Below are positions 26,135 through 34,981 of a stretch of 35,513 nucleotides of DNA, piece by piece. The translations under genes and the position numbers were made by a program. This DNA is from an uncultured Porphyromonadaceae bacterium. GTDB lineage: Bacteria; Bacteroidota; Bacteroidia; Bacteroidales; Muribaculaceae. The notes under the pieces are model-generated. The model did no database searches. It was not told where the DNA came from and was given only the letters and a program-made list of their open reading frames with translations. Every line of letters begins with the position of its first letter. Positions within the stretch are counted from its first letter, which is position 1. The stretch spans positions 1 through 35,513 of the forward strand of contig CAMWNR010000009.1 of assembly GCA_947175665.1 (NCBI GenBank). The letters are read 5' to 3'.

Positions 26135-27712
26135 TTACTTTTTTCGAGCCAATTCAACTGCGCGGTCTGCACGTGCACGCTCGTTTTGAACTTTAGTTTG
26201 TAAATTTGAAATTTCTCTTCTGAGTTGATTCAACTCATTTTGCACATTTTGAGGTATCCGATACTCGATTTTTGTTTCGATAACCGGGACTTTGACTTTA
26301 ACTGTATCTTTTTGAGTAATTTTTACAGTATCGCGTTTTGTAACTTGAATCGTATCATGAACTATCTTTTCAATAATTTCCTTATTACCAACGTAACTTA
26401 TTGTTGAATCAACAACAGCAACACGTCCTGAATTATTATCACTGCTTTTACTTCCGGTTGTTACAAATGCAATACTAAGAGCAAGAAAAATTATAGGTAT
26501 CAATATCGACAAAATTTTCCACTTCCTAACGGCAGATTTATTTGTCTTCAAGACTCTTTCAATCTGTTGCGCCTCATTTCTGGAACTTTCAAGTTCTGAA
26601 GATAATGTTGAAATCTTCTTTTCTTGTTCTATTGAAGAAGCATCTTGTTCCGAGATACGATCATAGGCCAAAGTGAGTTGATTCGATAATTCCACATTAA
26701 CATCTTCAAGGTGTTTTGAAGTATCATATGAATTATACGCTGATTCGAGAGCAAGAAGGATTTCCTTAGCATTTGAATACCGATTTTTGGGTTCTTTAGA
26801 AAGACACTTATTGATAATTGTATCAAATTCCTCTGGATAATCCCTTACATAGGTAATGTCTCCAGATGCTTTTTTTCTAAGACTCAAAATATCCGGAACC
26901 GGGTTATGCAGTACCGCTTGCCAGAAATCACTTTCTCCCTTTGGACTTTCTTCTTTTAATCTGAAAGGTACTGTTCCGGTCAATACTTTAAATAATAATA
27001 CCCCTAATGAATAGACATCCGACTTTACCGTAGGTGGGTCTTGGTTGTATTTCTCCGGAGCCATATATTCCGTGCAACCTTTTCTTGCATTGGAAGAATT
27101 TACAGCATGGTGGTTTTGAATTGCCAAACCAAAATCTAATAGCACATACGAGCCATCAAGATTACGACGCATAACATTGCTTGCATGTAAATCGTTATGA
27201 CAAACACCATATTTTTTTACCAGTTCTCTCTCTTTTTCTACGTTAGGATATATATATTTTCGACCATCCTTAGGATCTGAAATTAGACCATCCTGTTGCG
27301 GATTCTGCAAAAATTTGTAAACATCAACATGGCAATATGCCATGGCTCCAACAATTTGCTGAATAAATTTCCAAACTTCTTGAAAAGGTAAGAATCTGAC
27401 TTTTTCTATATAGTCATGCAAGGTATCACCATCGATATAATCCATTTCTACCATGGCTTGATTATTTTCAAGACGCGGGTGATAGATCTTAACTATATTG
27501 GGATGTCCTCCGTTACCTATTTGTAGAAGGAGACGACATTCTTTAAAGAATTTGATCCATTCCTTATCTCTCTCTCCATGAATTATCGGTTCTTTACTAA
27601 CCTTAAGGGCGCGAATATAACCAAGAGATTTATGTCGCACCAAGTAAACGTTAGCAAATCCGCCGCTTCCTAAAGGGCAAATCTCGTCGTAATCTTTTAT
27701 ATTTAAACTCAT
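26135..27712 (-). CDS. Transmembrane Ser/Thr protein kinase with periplasmic coiled coil
   Basis: The kinase domain (about 8-330) has the glycine loop LGSGGFANVY (14-23), Lys37 in ALKVSK, the helix-C Glu58, the catalytic loop HNDLHASN (172-179, Asp174), DFG (193-195) and MAPEKY. HND in place of HRD makes it non-RD. About 40 extra residues sit between helix E (AYCH, 125-128) and HND. A coiled coil (about 330-395), one transmembrane segment (ILSILIPIIFLALSIAFVTTG) and a periplasmic part with DTIQV, DTVKI and DTVKV phrases and a terminal coiled coil follow. PASTA domains are absent. The start ATG is one base after the SEDS-PBP stop; the ORF-track GTG at 27733 overlaps that gene. Confidence 0.9.
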   Translation of the reverse strand: MSLNIKDYDEICPLGSGGFANVYLVRHKSLGYIRALKVSKEPIIHGERDKEWIKFFKECRLLLQIGNGGHPNIVKIYHPRLENNQAMVEMDYIDGDTLHDYIEKVRFLPFQEVWKFIQQIVGAMAYCHVDVYKFLQNPQQDGLISDPKDGRKYIYPNVEKERELVKKYGVCHNDLHASNVMRRNLDGSYVLLDFGLAIQNHHAVNSSNARKGCTEYMAPEKYNQDPPTVKSDVYSLGVLLFKVLTGTVPFRLKEESPKGESDFWQAVLHNPVPDILSLRKKASGDITYVRDYPEEFDTIINKCLSKEPKNRYSNAKEILLALESAYNSYDTSKHLEDVNVELSNQLTLAYDRISEQDASSIEQEKKISTLSSELESSRNEAQQIERVLKTNKSAVRKWKILSILIPIIFLALSIAFVTTGSKSSDNNSGRVAVVDSTISYVGNKEIIEKIVHDTIQVTKRDTVKITQKDTVKVKVPVIETKIEYRIPQNVQNELNQLRREISNLQTKVQNERARADRAVELARKK

Positions 27713-27713
27713 A

Positions 27714-30700
27714 CTAATAAGATATATAGCCACAATCTCTAAGAGCGGGAAGAATCGCTGTCTTTACCACTTCTACTGCAGAAGAAGAAATTGTCTTATC
27801 AGGAAGTCTTTCTAATCTCAGGGCGATTGATATGACACGATTATCTTTGGCATTCCGGATGTAACATATATACCATCCGTCATTCATAATTCCATTTTTT
27901 ACTCCTTTGATTTCTCGCATTGGAGTTCCTGTTTTACCTCCCATAACCGAGAGAATGTTTTTAGGAAATGAATGCGAAGGTTTTGATGCTTCACTATTCA
28001 TTGCAGAAGCCAGTAACTCATTAGTTTTACTCTCAAGTATCCTAATGCCCTCTTGAACCGGTTTATCTAATATATACCGGGTAGGAATTAGAACTCCATC
28101 ATTGCCAACTATACCTGCCACCTTTGCCATATTCAACGGGGACGCTTCTAATTGTGATTGTCCCCATGCTATGCCGGTATATTCCTGAATATTATTCATT
28201 CTGTTGTTGTGATGTTTGTCACCTCTGCTCCAACGGGTATTTGCCGGCAACTTACCCTTGGTCTGCATATAATTTTTATAGTCTCTTAGCCCCTTTTCTC
28301 TGAAATTCCGAGTGATGCTATCAAATTGGTATGTATCACCTTTTTCTCTCATACTGAAGAAATAAGGACGTTGATTTGCCAAGGATACACCGGTATTCCA
28401 ATAAATCCTGCCTAATTCTTGATACAAATCGTTTTCGTTGAGCGACATGATGAAATAGCAGTTAGAAGATGATTTTATGGCATTTTCCATAAATGTCTTT
28501 CTTCCTCCATTCCTATTCTTATCTCGTGTATTTATATTTGGCTCAGTCCCGGCAGGTTCCACACTCATAAAAGGTAATATTTCATATCCTTGATTATAGG
28601 CATCCGTTCCTAATTTTTGCAATCCTGCAATAGCGGTCATTACTTTGGCTGTGGAACCTGGTGCAGTCTGATAAGTCGTACCCAAGTCGCGCTCTGTTAT
28701 AGGTGATCCTACTCGCCATTCCGAAGGTGCGCCACCTTTACGATCTAACTCTAAATCCCGAATCTTGGATATTGAGTCTGTAATAGGAAGTGGATAATTG
28801 GCAGATGTAAGGAGGTCTCCCGTAGTTGCATCAAGAATTACAGCACTTGCGCGTAGGTACTTCAAATTCTTAAGTTTGGCATTTGATTGAACACTTTTTG
28901 CGAGATTATCTTCAATTTTTGCCTGAAGAATAGCATCTAAGGTAAGATTGATATCGCGTTTATTTCGTTCCTTGTTAAATCTTTCTATCCAAGGATTTCG
29001 ATAAATTGGACGAGATAAAGCGGGTAACAACGCTGAATAATCCCTTAAATAGTCTTTACTTAAATCTCCTACATTCGTGATAGGATCAACAAATCGATTA
29101 TATCGATACTTTGAATCAGGGAGATTAAACGGTTGAGGATGGGTTTCAAACCCTCGTAGCAAATCTTCTTCACGTGTTTCAGCGAAGAACCCCATAGGCA
29201 CTGTTTTCTCTTGTGAATTTTGGTAATTTGCATAAATGCCAGGATTGTTTAAATCACCGACCATAAACACAGTATACGATCCAAACGGATAATAACGTTT
29301 AAGTCTTCTATTCTTTTGTTCAGAAAGAGATAATAATTTTATCCCGATACGGTCTTGCAAATTCTTCCAATACTCATTATCGCTCAGATTTGATGTGTCT
29401 GATGTCGCAAGTAATATATTATTTCGATCATAAATATTACCCCGCTCAAGCATATTCTTTATTTGAGCAATACGTGGATTGTACTCTAAAACACGAAGAC
29501 CGGAAGATGTGGAAGTTATTGCAGGACGTATCTGAGTTTTTCCTGCCACTATTAATTGGTAATATGCATTTATTGCTGTAAAAAATACTATCCCAACAAA
29601 GAATAGTGTCATTCCCCAAAAAATATTCTTTTCAAGAGATTTTGCTTCTCGACTTTCAGGCGTTTCTTTTATCCTATGTTCGTTATACACATACGATTTA
29701 AGTGCTTCTTTTGTCCCTTTAGCACGAGAGATCGATAAGACGATACCATAGGCTCCAAGGGCCATTACGATACTTGTACCGCTGTAACTTAAGAATGGTA
29801 CAGGCACTCCGGACAGAGTTATCGCACCAACACACCCTAACGCTACGAATAAAAACTGAACGCCGGTTAGAAGTCCTATACCAAGACATAGATACAAAGT
29901 AAATCTATGCCCGGAATATTGCGCCACCATGGCTGTTCTTGAAATCAATAAGTAGAAACATACAGCGACAATGGCGATACCGAGCCATCCCATTTGTTCC
30001 CCGAGACTGTTTAATATAAGATCTGTGTGACCTGCCGGGATAAAATAAGGTGAGCCACCACCTAATCCCATTCCGGACATTCCGCCGGCCGCTGTTCCCC
30101 ATAAACCTTGAGCAATCTGATCTCCTTGTGGAATTGCATTGTCAAATATTCCTGACCAAGCCATATTTGTTCTGTTAAACAGACGGTCTGCCATGTGAGG
30201 CAATAATGGCCTAAGAACATATCCGCCTACTAAAAACAGAGAAACTAATGTACTAAAATATATGGCACTCTCAAATATAGTCTTATATTTCTTTATGCCT
30301 ATCCATATCCATAATACATACCAGACAATGACTGCCGCTATCCTTATAATCGGTATATCAGTCAGCATATATACACTTCCTACAAACGCGATGTAACTCA
30401 TTATCCCCACTATAAGTGGTAGGAAATCCCTTCTTACCACAGAATATAGAAGAATGAATGCGACCAAAATTACAATGCCAGGTCCCATATCCTTCAACAT
30501 TGCGAGGAATAGCAGGCTAACTATTGCAATGACGGCTACAATTACACCTACTATTGCGAAATGTCGTCTTTTTGAAAGTTTAGTAGTCACTTTCTCCCCA
30601 AATGTCTTTATCACATCTCCCTTTGCAATAAAGAAAAAGACGATGAACAAAAGCAGTATATATTTAACCACTTCACTTGGTTGGAAGAAACCAAAAAGAT

Positions 30701-32000
30701 TTACTCTGGCATCACTTCCTTCCGGTGCTGTACCGGCAAAACGTAATACAACCATTAACAGAATGGCGAGTATTAGGAAAGGATATCCGGGAGCAATACT
30801 TACTAAAGTACTACTGCCTAATCCGATGTGGTTATTCCACAATATACGGTAGCGTTGGAATAGTTTAAGATAGTTGATATAAGAGAAAATTAGCATTAAC
30901 CCACATCCAAGAACCATATACCCAACCATTTTATACGCATAGAATATGTCTGTAAGCGGTAGCATCTGCCCATAAAGAGTCAATAACCCCATACCACTTA
31001 AAATCATAAGTGTCAGCAATATGACGCGTTCTGTTTGATCTCCTTGCTTTTTATCTATCCAGCCCGCAACAAGAAAAACTATTAGCCAGCAAACAATAAA
31101 AATTGCAATTCCGAAAATCACCGCATCCTTATATTCTGCAGGTGTACGCGCTATAAGCGCTTTGTCAGACTTAAGCAACTTATAGGTTGAACCTTTAAAT
31201 GGTGTTAGTTGATGGCTGGTTTGTGTAAACTTTATATCATCTATATTTTTATCCAGACATCCGTTTGTTGTTCCCTTTTCTTGTCCATATTGAAATCCGG
31301 CACGAATAGGAATTACACTGTAAAAATGACCCTTTGGGACGTAAAATTGAGCAACACCCTTTTCGTCAGTTTTTGCGTAGCCGAGAATTCTGCTTTCATG
31401 GGATACCGGTAAATTGTTTGATTTAACCTTCGTATTAGTCCAATGTTCCGTGATACGAACAATGACATTCTTCTCCGGCGCACCACTACGAGGTATTACC
31501 TTGAGTAAGTTTGATCGTTCTATTTCAACCTTAACTTCAATAAGAGCCGTGCTGTCACTTTTACTACCGAAAGTTGATTTAAGAGTATTTAGATCTTGAG
31601 ATGCCCACAATGAGTCCTGACCGAGATTTTCAATCTCAGTGCTCAATCGGTCTTTCAATTCGTTTCCTCCATATAATAGAGCCGTGTCTGCGGGTATTTT
31701 GAAATCCTTGCCATTGATGGCTCCAAGATTTTCAATAGGGTCGTTCGTTTTTAACTTCTTTTCAAACCATTCCCCTATAAACTTGGCATCCTGAGGATCT
31801 GAAACATACCCTCCGGTCAATAGCAACATCGACAAACTATCTGCCTTGAGATCTTGGCCCATAACAATAGTCTCACCGCATTCAATTTGTTCATTTACTT
31901 TGTCAAACAGAGGCTGAAAGTTATATAACAACGACGCTGCCCCCAATATCATGAACATTGAGACCAAACAGAAAGCATATAGGGTTGTTTTCTTATTCAT
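27714..32000 (-). CDS. SEDS (RodA/FtsW) glycosyltransferase fused to a class B PBP transpeptidase
   Basis: A 1428-residue protein. Residues 1-285 are an anchor helix and an extracytoplasmic extension with a regulatory-like beta domain (VAQFYVPKGHFY). About 290-775 are the SEDS polymerase: FFQPSEVVKY, LKDMGPGIVIL, GHTDLILNSLGEQMGWLG and VPVPFLSYSGTS. After another membrane helix (about 805-830) comes a class B PBP: ERGNIYDRNNILLATS, then SxxK (Ser1116, STAK), SxN (SSSN, about 1178-1180) and KTG (GGKTGT, 1356-1358). Glycan polymerisation and cross-linking of peptidoglycan would thus be in one chain. It overlaps the PP2C gene by 8 bases and is followed by the kinase gene after 1 base. Confidence 0.92.
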   Translation of the reverse strand: MNKKTTLYAFCLVSMFMILGAASLLYNFQPLFDKVNEQIECGETIVMGQDLKADSLSMLLLTGGYVSDPQDAKFIGEWFEKKLKTNDPIENLGAINGKDFKIPADTALLYGGNELKDRLSTEIENLGQDSLWASQDLNTLKSTFGSKSDSTALIEVKVEIERSNLLKVIPRSGAPEKNVIVRITEHWTNTKVKSNNLPVSHESRILGYAKTDEKGVAQFYVPKGHFYSVIPIRAGFQYGQEKGTTNGCLDKNIDDIKFTQTSHQLTPFKGSTYKLLKSDKALIARTPAEYKDAVIFGIAIFIVCWLIVFLVAGWIDKKQGDQTERVILLTLMILSGMGLLTLYGQMLPLTDIFYAYKMVGYMVLGCGLMLIFSYINYLKLFQRYRILWNNHIGLGSSTLVSIAPGYPFLILAILLMVVLRFAGTAPEGSDARVNLFGFFQPSEVVKYILLLFIVFFFIAKGDVIKTFGEKVTTKLSKRRHFAIVGVIVAVIAIVSLLFLAMLKDMGPGIVILVAFILLYSVVRRDFLPLIVGIMSYIAFVGSVYMLTDIPIIRIAAVIVWYVLWIWIGIKKYKTIFESAIYFSTLVSLFLVGGYVLRPLLPHMADRLFNRTNMAWSGIFDNAIPQGDQIAQGLWGTAAGGMSGMGLGGGSPYFIPAGHTDLILNSLGEQMGWLGIAIVAVCFYLLISRTAMVAQYSGHRFTLYLCLGIGLLTGVQFLFVALGCVGAITLSGVPVPFLSYSGTSIVMALGAYGIVLSISRAKGTKEALKSYVYNEHRIKETPESREAKSLEKNIFWGMTLFFVGIVFFTAINAYYQLIVAGKTQIRPAITSTSSGLRVLEYNPRIAQIKNMLERGNIYDRNNILLATSDTSNLSDNEYWKNLQDRIGIKLLSLSEQKNRRLKRYYPFGSYTVFMVGDLNNPGIYANYQNSQEKTVPMGFFAETREEDLLRGFETHPQPFNLPDSKYRYNRFVDPITNVGDLSKDYLRDYSALLPALSRPIYRNPWIERFNKERNKRDINLTLDAILQAKIEDNLAKSVQSNAKLKNLKYLRASAVILDATTGDLLTSANYPLPITDSISKIRDLELDRKGGAPSEWRVGSPITERDLGTTYQTAPGSTAKVMTAIAGLQKLGTDAYNQGYEILPFMSVEPAGTEPNINTRDKNRNGGRKTFMENAIKSSSNCYFIMSLNENDLYQELGRIYWNTGVSLANQRPYFFSMREKGDTYQFDSITRNFREKGLRDYKNYMQTKGKLPANTRWSRGDKHHNNRMNNIQEYTGIAWGQSQLEASPLNMAKVAGIVGNDGVLIPTRYILDKPVQEGIRILESKTNELLASAMNSEASKPSHSFPKNILSVMGGKTGTPMREIKGVKNGIMNDGWYICYIRNAKDNRVISIALRLERLPDKTISSSAVEVVKTAILPALRDCGYISY

Positions 32001-33066
32001 TGTTAATTATGGTATCATTGTTTAAGGCGAAAGTATCCGGAGGCATAATATTCCCTTTAATTTCTGCATCATTAGTCACAGAAATTTTGGGAGTTATAGT
32101 GATGGTTGTGTTATTTTGGAGGGATTCATACTTGATCCCTATCCAAAAACCTAATGTTAGTAAAAATACAGAGTATAATATGATAATCAGACTCTTAATA
32201 ATAACTCGTTTTAATTTTGACTTATTAGTAGAATGCCCACATGAGACTTCAGTATTATCCTCTGCATCACATTCTGATATTTGCTCACTTATACTCATAT
32301 CCTTAGATTCAGAGATATGGGCAATTACTACAGTAATATTATCTTTACCTCCTGCGTTATTAGCATTTGTGATCAATTTATCGCATTCACTTTCAGGAGA
32401 TAACTTTGATGAAAGGCAATTTCCTATCTGGGACGAAGTTAATACATCGCATAATCCGTCAGAGCAAAACAGATAAGTTTCTTCATCAAACAATGGGAAG
32501 ACAGCGGCTTCGATAAACGAAGCATCGTCTGCCAAGTGGTTGTCACTACCTAAGCACCTTTCAATAACAGACCTTCTGGGATGTTTCATAGCCTGTTCTT
32601 CTGTTAGGATACCTTCCTCTTCTTGATAACCAACAAGGCTGTGGTCGTGGGTTAACTTTATAAGTTCTCCATGAGAATACCTATAAAGGCGGGAATCGCC
32701 TACATGAGCAACTGAGAGTGTTTTTTCGTCAAGGTCTATTATGCCTGCGGTAGCGACACATCCCATTCTCCTGTATCGAGGTTGTGCCTCTTTATTTCGG
32801 ACAATTTCATTATTGGCATCTGCTACCGCTCTCTTAATCAAATTAAGAATGGTGTCATTTGGGAACTCTTCCAAATACCTGACAATGGAAGAACGTGCGA
32901 TCTCCGCAGCAACCTCTCCGCCTTCTTCTCCGCCCATGCCGTCTATGACAACAAGAAGTATGTGCCTGTCATCCCATATTGTCTGTGCAATAAAGGTATC
33001 TTCGTTATTGGTTCTTACTTTACCAACATCGGTCGCACCGAAATAAGTTACATTTAACGACGACAT
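31993..33066 (-). CDS. PP2C-family Ser/Thr phosphatase with C-terminal membrane anchor (PstP-like)
   Basis: PP2C motifs are complete: RTNNEDTF (metal-binding Asp23), VVIDGMGGEEGGEVA (40-53), SVAHVGDSRLYRY, LTHDHSL, LFCSDGLCDVL and GGKDNITVVIA. A hydrophilic linker, one transmembrane helix (VIIKSLIIILYSVFLLTLGFWIGI) and a short tail follow, as in the mycobacterial phosphatase PstP. It should reverse the kinase's phosphorylations at the inner membrane. Its ATG overlaps the stop of the microprotein (TAATG) and its own stop overlaps the SEDS-PBP start by 8 bases, so translation of the three is likely coupled. Confidence 0.93.
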   Translation of the reverse strand: MSSLNVTYFGATDVGKVRTNNEDTFIAQTIWDDRHILLVVIDGMGGEEGGEVAAEIARSSIVRYLEEFPNDTILNLIKRAVADANNEIVRNKEAQPRYRRMGCVATAGIIDLDEKTLSVAHVGDSRLYRYSHGELIKLTHDHSLVGYQEEEGILTEEQAMKHPRRSVIERCLGSDNHLADDASFIEAAVFPLFDEETYLFCSDGLCDVLTSSQIGNCLSSKLSPESECDKLITNANNAGGKDNITVVIAHISESKDMSISEQISECDAEDNTEVSCGHSTNKSKLKRVIIKSLIIILYSVFLLTLGFWIGIKYESLQNNTTITITPKISVTNDAEIKGNIMPPDTFALNNDTIINNE

Positions 33067-33158
33067 TATCGTTTGTGGTTTTGGCTGTTAAGAAGAATGG
33101 TGCTTACAAGAAAAATCAGTAGTACGACTTCAATTACAATGAAAAACAGATCCCACAT
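33066..33158 (-). CDS. 30-residue single-pass membrane microprotein
   Basis: Too short for the ORF track. It begins at the ATG on the minus strand at 33158, one codon (GCC) after the TAA of the FhaA-like gene, and ends in TAA that overlaps the PP2C ATG by one base (TAATG). The peptide starts MWDLFFIVIEVVLLIFLVST and ends SQNHKR: one hydrophobic segment with an acidic residue (Glu10) inside it and a basic C-terminus, suggesting N-outside, C-inside orientation. Exact fit between two genes supports real translation. It may be a small regulator or assembly factor of the SEDS-PBP or kinase. Function is not inferred from homology; none was recognised. Confidence 0.7.
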   Translation of the reverse strand: MWDLFFIVIEVVLLIFLVSTILLNSQNHKR

Positions 33159-33161
33159 GGC

Positions 33162-34157
33162 TTACTTTTTATTGAAAACAAACTCAATACTGCCATTCAG
33201 TTTTATTGTAGTATTTTTATCAGAAAGTCTTGTCCATTTGTTACGAGTGGCTGGAATCTGATTTACTTCGACATCCCCGATAGGCCGAATATAAAAACCA
33301 CCGTCAGTATCCCTGCGTATTTCAAAGTGCGGGCTTTGGATAGTCTCTGAATCAAGTGCTACCATAGGTTTTCCTTGATACATTGGTGATGCTGAACGTC
33401 CGCCAAAGAACATATCAGTTAATCGAATATCAAATATGGAATATTTGTTTTTATGAGCATCTAAGAAAGAAATTCCATCACACGATTTTAAGGTAGCCAA
33501 TGCTTCATCATTGTTTAACGCAGAATTTACAGGAGCAACAGGAACCCCCTCAATACTTATTGGGTATGAATATCCGGTACCACTTGGCTTAAGTCCTGCG
33601 ATAGCACGAATACTAAGCCGCTGCATATTTTCATATTTGCTGTTTGGCTTTGAACGATTGGTTTTAACTTCAGCATCTTCGTCAAGCGCAGTAAAATTAT
33701 ACAATTCTGTTGGAACAAAAGACGATCGAACCGCAACGAAGTTCTCTTCAAGATCTTCGTAAGTTACCCTACTATCCGGATTATCTTCATCAGGAATATC
33801 TGATCCTTCTTCCTTTAACGATATAATATCAAATGACCAACTATCACAGATTGGCTTCATTCTCAGATTCCTGTTCTTTTTAAGTCGTTCAACAAGAATT
33901 TCATTGAACCTCTCTACCGCTTCTTGAGTTGCAACGCCAAAAGCAAGATGCAAATCCCGAAAGTTGCTATGAGGAACATATACAACGTAAGCAGTATGAA
34001 ACATCAAAGTCCGCTCCGTTGACATCTGCTCAATCGATTCCTCGAACGCACACACAATCTCATCGATCACAAGCGAAACCTTGTTCCTTTTTGATGATAA
34101 TCTTCCCATATATTGCTTAGGAAGAATGATATTTTTTAGTTTTGTAACCAAGTCCAT
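33162..34157 (-). CDS. FhaA-like protein: N-terminal unknown domain plus degenerate FHA domain
   Basis: The N-terminal half (about 1-120) has LVIDEIVCAFEESIEQM and FHTAYVVYVPHSNFRDL, then a helix VERFNEILVERLKKNRNLRM and WSFDIISL. Its layout recalls the DUF3662 domain of actinobacterial FhaA, but this is inference. The C-terminal part (about 225-330) resembles an FHA domain: FGGRSASPMYQG, SPHFEIRRDTDGGFYIRPIG and TTIKLNGSIEFVF. The GR and S-x-H positions are conserved. It is soluble. It begins the tightly spaced set FHA - microprotein - PP2C - SEDS-PBP - kinase and is three bases from the microprotein. Confidence 0.7.
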   Translation of the reverse strand: MDLVTKLKNIILPKQYMGRLSSKRNKVSLVIDEIVCAFEESIEQMSTERTLMFHTAYVVYVPHSNFRDLHLAFGVATQEAVERFNEILVERLKKNRNLRMKPICDSWSFDIISLKEEGSDIPDEDNPDSRVTYEDLEENFVAVRSSFVPTELYNFTALDEDAEVKTNRSKPNSKYENMQRLSIRAIAGLKPSGTGYSYPISIEGVPVAPVNSALNNDEALATLKSCDGISFLDAHKNKYSIFDIRLTDMFFGGRSASPMYQGKPMVALDSETIQSPHFEIRRDTDGGFYIRPIGDVEVNQIPATRNKWTRLSDKNTTIKLNGSIEFVFNKK

Positions 34158-34250
34158 GATTATTTGGATATATAAGTATTTCTGTTTCTGTTGAAATATG
34201 CGTTATAATAGTAGTATATTTCTCAAAGCATGATATCCCTTGAAATGATG

Positions 34251-34523
34251 TTAATGTTTTTTATTCCTTGATATGGAGATAGAATAGTTTAAAAATTTAA
34301 AAATATTTATAATCCAGAGTATTCCACATGTTAATAAAGACCAGAATACAAACCAAATAATTTTAAACAGAAAACCAAAAGAATTACCCTCAAATGACAT
34401 TCCTTTATCTGAATCTTTTGATGAATTATATAAGAAATTCCAGGGTGCTTCAGATAACCCTAAAGTACATATAGCAATGATTGCTTTTTTACGTTTTACT
34501 CTCCACACTTCAATTGTATTCAT
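34251..34523 (-). CDS. 90-residue small membrane protein
   Basis: A short protein with a weakly hydrophobic first segment (IIAICTLGL, 14-22) and a strong hydrophobic region near the end (FGFLFKIIWFVFWSLLTCGILWIINIF). The phrase FEGNSFGFLFKII then LLTCGILWI resembles a short membrane module found next to zinc ribbons or in signalling proteins, but I cannot name a family. It ends in basic residues (SRNKKH). It lies 93 bases upstream of the FhaA-like gene on the same strand and may be the first gene of the operon or a separate unit. Confidence 0.5.
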   Translation of the reverse strand: MNTIEVWRVKRKKAIIAICTLGLSEAPWNFLYNSSKDSDKGMSFEGNSFGFLFKIIWFVFWSLLTCGILWIINIFKFLNYSISISRNKKH

Positions 34524-34981
34524 TATTCCTTTATTCTAATAGATTTAATTTTTCTTTATTTATAATATGATTATTTCAGCAAATATTTTCTTCAACTTAT
34601 AACCATAACGCCCTTTTTAGATACTCATAAGTTATTATTTGTAACATTTATTCTTTGTGTGAAATCACGATTCTCTATCGTACTTGAATTCCATTAAACC
34701 TAAAGAATCTATATGCTACCTTTATTGTATTGGATTTTATTATTGCTATTCAATACTATATTAACCGCTATTAAACCTGCATATCCAACCTTCATTTTCC
34801 CAAATAGGAAGGGTATTTTAAGGAGATACCTTTCCTATTTGAGACGTAGAATACCTATGATGCAGTGGCAAAAGAAGTTATAATCAAAGTTTAACTGGAC
34901 TTATCAAAAAGATGTAGCAATGTTAAGAGATTTAGAATAAAAATCACATAACCTCAAAAATATAGCCACAACAGGAACATA
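34524..34981. other. 458-base AT-rich gap containing a long near-perfect hairpin
   Basis: caaataggaagggtat (34801-34816) and ataccttt plus cctatttg (34826-34841) pair over 16 positions with a single G-T wobble on the plus strand and a 9-base loop. No T-tract follows on either strand, so it is not an ordinary terminator. Nothing else of gene length is convincing in this gap. It may hold the promoter of the operon, but no exact TTG-N19-TAnnTTTG pair was found on the minus strand. Confidence 0.4.

Noticed and set aside
31958-32476. 172-aa plus-strand ORF over the PP2C and SEDS-PBP junction
   Set aside because: Antisense to two genes with clear family motifs.
34709-34795. 28-aa minus-strand ORF in the 34.5-35.0 kb gap
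   Set aside because: Complete start and stop, but no ribosome-binding context, no motif and no coupling to a neighbour.
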